From NCBI GenBank assembly GCA_022866195.1, contig JALHUF010000658.1, forward strand, positions 1 through 6,674: a stretch of 6,674 bases of DNA, given 5' to 3'. A model generated the notes under the pieces. That model was not told where the DNA came from. It made no database searches and saw only the letters and a list, made by a program, of their open reading frames with translations. The translations under genes and the position numbers were made by a program. The stretch is from Terriglobia bacterium. Its GTDB lineage: Bacteria; Acidobacteriota; Terriglobia; UBA7540. This document shows positions 5,690-6,674 of the stretch, in pieces; position 1 is the first letter of the stretch, and each line of letters begins with the position of its first letter.

Positions 5690-6051
5690 TACTGGAAGAG
5701 CTTCTCTGCAACGTGCTAAGATGCTGGCACCGGGATATCCGGCCAGGAGGTGCTGACTGAAAGCACTATTGATAGGCACCCGGTGCCAGAAGTGCGGACA
5801 GCGACGGGAAGTTTCCAACCCTGGCAACGTTAGGGCAACTGCTGTCTTGCCGTAGGAGATCATCGCTCTGGAGGCTACGCATCTTAGCAGACAGTAGTGA
5901 TCCTGCTGTCTGTTGGACACGGAATCGCCGTAAGGTGATTTTGACCTTCTGGCAACCGTTGCCGTGGGAAGAATTTCCCGCCGTTAAGGGGCTGGTTCGG
6001 ATTGAGCCAGCCTTCAAACTGAAAGCTTCAGGTTAAAACTGAGTGTTTTTT
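5690..6051 (+). ncRNA. Candidate large structured non-coding RNA, class unknown
   Basis: No convincing protein is encoded here, yet inverted repeats follow each other closely. Stems: 5724-5734 with 5779-5789 (11 perfect pairs, CTGGCACCGGG), enclosing 5749-5754 with 5762-5767; 5838-5847 with 5889-5898 (10 pairs), enclosing 5851-5855 with 5875-5879; 5932-5936 with 5944-5948; 5951-5955 with 5959-5963; 5964-5970 with 5975-5981; 5990-5998 with 6004-6012 (9 pairs, loop GGATT). In the stems that contain wobbles (5841-5895, 5965-5980, 5996-6006, 5749-5767) each is G-U on the plus strand and would be C-A on the minus strand, so transcription should be plus. A T-run ends the region. I see no match to RNase P RNA, tmRNA, group I or II intron cores or riboswitches I know. 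HEARO/omega-type RNA is possible, but no IscB- or TnpB-like gene is present. The 5' end is a guess. Confidence 0.5.
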
Positions 6052-6175
6052 GGAAGGCATGGGCCCAATCATTTCCGAATTGCTGTTTGTAGATGTCAAT
6101 AAGACGCTCTATAGTCTGTACAACTTTTTTATCGGCCCAGAGGTAGTTTTCTATTGGGTCCGAGGTCTGTTTCAT
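6014..6175 (-). CDS. Small protein of unknown function (53 residues)
   Basis: The protein begins MKQTSDPIENYLWADKKVVQ, continues with TIERLIDIYKQQFGNDWAHA and ends with KLSV. It has no signal peptide or membrane segment, and residues 15-45 look like one or two amphipathic helices, suggesting a small cytosolic helical protein. It is probably real because AAGGTGA lies seven bases before the ATG, an ideal site, and because amino-acid composition and codons look natural. It starts 28 bases from the oppositely oriented gene at 6204, and its 3' end overlaps the antisense structured-RNA region and its T-run. The G+C is low, as in the rest of this part. I do not recognise a family. An antitoxin or other small partner protein would fit the size, but nothing in the sequence shows this. 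Confidence 0.55.
   Translation of the reverse strand: MKQTSDPIENYLWADKKVVQTIERLIDIYKQQFGNDWAHAFQKTLSFNLKLSV
6027..6051 (+). terminator. Weak intrinsic terminator candidate at the end of the structured-RNA region
   Basis: TTCAG (6027-6031) can pair with CTGAG (6039-6043) around a 7-base loop, followed after two bases by six T residues. The stem is short and contains one U-G pair, so termination would be inefficient. It lies within the 3' end of the oppositely oriented small gene. An alternative hairpin CTGAA-AGC-TTCAG uses the same right-hand bases. Confidence 0.3.
6087..6115 (+). promoter_or_regulatory. Sigma70-type promoter candidate for the 6204 gene
   Basis: TTGTAG (6087-6092) and TATAGT (6110-6115) are separated by exactly 17 bases; they match four of six and five of six consensus positions. 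Transcription would start near 6122, giving a leader of about 80 bases for the plus-strand small gene. The promoter lies inside the minus-strand small gene, so that leader would be antisense to its first half. Confidence 0.35.
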
Positions 6176-6182
6176 ACTAATA

Positions 6183-6195
6183 TCACCTTGAGGAG
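6183..6195. promoter_or_regulatory. Back-to-back Shine-Dalgarno sequences of two divergent genes
   Basis: On the minus strand AAGGTGA (6183-6189) lies seven bases before ATG 6175. On the plus strand GAGGAG (6190-6195) lies eight bases before ATG 6204. The two sites touch without a gap, so no promoter can fit between the genes and each transcript must begin within or beyond the other gene. Confidence 0.7.
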
Positions 6196-6203
6196 ATTAC
6201 AAA

Positions 6204-6386
6204 ATGGCAAAATATGGCCTGTTTTACACGCTTGGTGGGCAACCACTACAGGTGTATGAAGGCGACTCCATGACGCAAGACAAACAGTTCGTGAAGATAT
6301 GGAAACAATCTCCCGACAAACCCAAGCAGTTGGTCGCCGCAATTCACCTCAACAAAGGCGAGTCCATTAAGAAGATCAGCGATTGA
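6204..6386 (+). CDS. Conserved-looking small hypothetical protein (60 residues)
   Basis: The sequence starts MAKYGLFYTLGGQPLQVYEG, followed by DSMTQDKQFVKIWKQ, a proline-lysine turn, and QLVAAIHLNKGESIKKISD. It looks like a compact beta-rich fold: two short strands, the conserved-type YEGDxMTQD turn, a strand ending in a basic KIWK patch, and a last strand VAAIHL before a polar tail. I recall similar 55-65 residue hypothetical proteins with the pattern MAKYGLFY...YEGDxM...VAAIxLxxGxSVKEI in unrelated bacteria, but no function for them. There is no signal peptide or membrane segment. GAGGAG eight bases upstream gives a firm start. A promoter candidate lies about 90 bases upstream, inside the divergent small gene. 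No further gene of this orientation follows, so it is probably monocistronic. Confidence 0.75.
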   Translation: MAKYGLFYTLGGQPLQVYEGDSMTQDKQFVKIWKQSPDKPKQLVAAIHLNKGESIKKISD

Positions 6387-6508
6387 TGCTAAACATCTAG
6401 GCCCATCTTTCTAAAACCTCCGCCGTAATTATAATGTGTTGTCTCTAGCAGTTTATCTTCCAAATCACCAAGTTATACGTGAGCCGCTCAGGCAAATTAG
6501 GACACTAC

Positions 6509-6674
6509 CTAGGGGGGTGCCTGGCCCTCTGCCGACGCGGCGTAAGGCGAGAGGTTCAGCTCGAAGATGCGTGAGCCTCGGTCTGTGGCTCGAATGATGA
6601 GTACTGCTGTCCCTGGTGTAGACCGGATAAGTTCCAAATCCTGCTCCGGCCCCAGCACACTGAGGGCCGTGGCC
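6509..6674 (-). CDS. C-terminal part of an unidentified high-GC gene (5' truncated by window edge)
   Basis: On the minus strand the frame is open from the window edge to TAG 6511-6509. It encodes 54 residues beginning ATALSVLGPEQDLELIRSTP, continuing GTAVLIIRATDRGSRIFELN and ending SAEGQAPP. The alternating hydrophobic GTAVLIIRATD and RIFELNLSPY segments look like paired beta strands ending in a flexible tail. Codons are G/C-rich in third positions (gcc, ctc, gtg, ctg, gag, atc), contrasting with the A/T-richer genes just upstream in the window. This marks the return to resident chromosome. The family is not recognised from this tail. The 122 bases between it and the small gene ending at 6386 hold an ATTATAAT palindrome (6428-6435) but no convincing promoter. 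Confidence 0.55.
   Translation of the reverse strand, partial: ATALSVLGPEQDLELIRSTPGTAVLIIRATDRGSRIFELNLSPYAASAEGQAPP

Noticed and set aside
5792..5796. GTGCG as the 5' end of a group II intron.
   Set aside because: No domain V hairpin, intron-encoded reverse transcriptase or matching 3' end was found.
5681..6017. Two minus-strand frames (5681-5920 and 5766-6017) as protein genes.
   Set aside because: They overlap each other in different frames, lack clear ribosome binding sites and protein-like patterns, and coincide with the inverted repeats of the RNA candidate.
6050..6259. Plus-strand 69-residue frame overlapping the start of the 6204 gene.
   Set aside because: It is antisense to the better-supported 53-residue gene and overlaps the 6204 gene in another frame, which has the ideal GAGGAG.
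6428..6435. ATTATAAT as a -10 element on either strand.
   Set aside because: No -35-like sequence lies 16-18 bases upstream on either strand.

Overview
The window looks like a piece of an Acidobacteriota-type (Terriglobia-like) chromosome carrying an accessory insert. Three things suggest this: high-GC flanking genes (lines sampled in the permease are near 70% G+C), a DUF362-like gene tail next to an APC permease, and two heptanucleotide arrays (GCCTTCT and NTCAGCC types) of a kind I associate with Acidobacteria. The taxonomic call is an inference; there is no rRNA or marker gene here.

Layout. 1-239: 3' end of a DUF362-like gene (+). 302-1678: an APC-family permease (-), convergent with it. 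1681-1828: two heptad repeat arrays in the permease upstream region, one of which supplies the permease ribosome binding site. 1977-2516: a hybrid reading frame in which the N-terminus of a secreted or anchored alpha/beta-hydrolase-like protein runs in frame into the C-terminal third of an IS1-like transposase. 2516-4495: a two-gene restriction-modification (R-M) cassette, a D12-class adenine methyltransferase followed by a PD-(D/E)XK endonuclease that resembles the SacI family. The methyltransferase ATG overlaps the transposase stop codon. 4526-4636: a short high-GC coding remnant (-). 4650-5510: a proteasome-fold Ntn-hydrolase-like protein (-). About 5690-6051: no credible protein gene, but a dense series of inverted repeats whose G-U pairs all favour a plus-strand transcript; I call this a candidate structured RNA. 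6014-6175 (-) and 6204-6386 (+): two small genes that diverge from start codons only 28 bp apart, with abutting Shine-Dalgarno sequences. 6509-6674: 3' end of another high-GC gene (-) running off the window.

How it fits together. The outer genes look like resident chromosome. The interior, from the transposase fragment to about 6508, is lower in G+C (one line sampled in the Ntn gene is 48%) and carries R-M genes, an orphan Ntn hydrolase, small unknown proteins and a possible large RNA, as expected of an accessory or defence-type island built in several steps. The R-M genes probably form one transcription unit with the hybrid frame upstream. The part most worth following up is about 5500-6400: Ntn hydrolase, structured RNA and back-to-back small genes. 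I do not recognise this arrangement as a named system.
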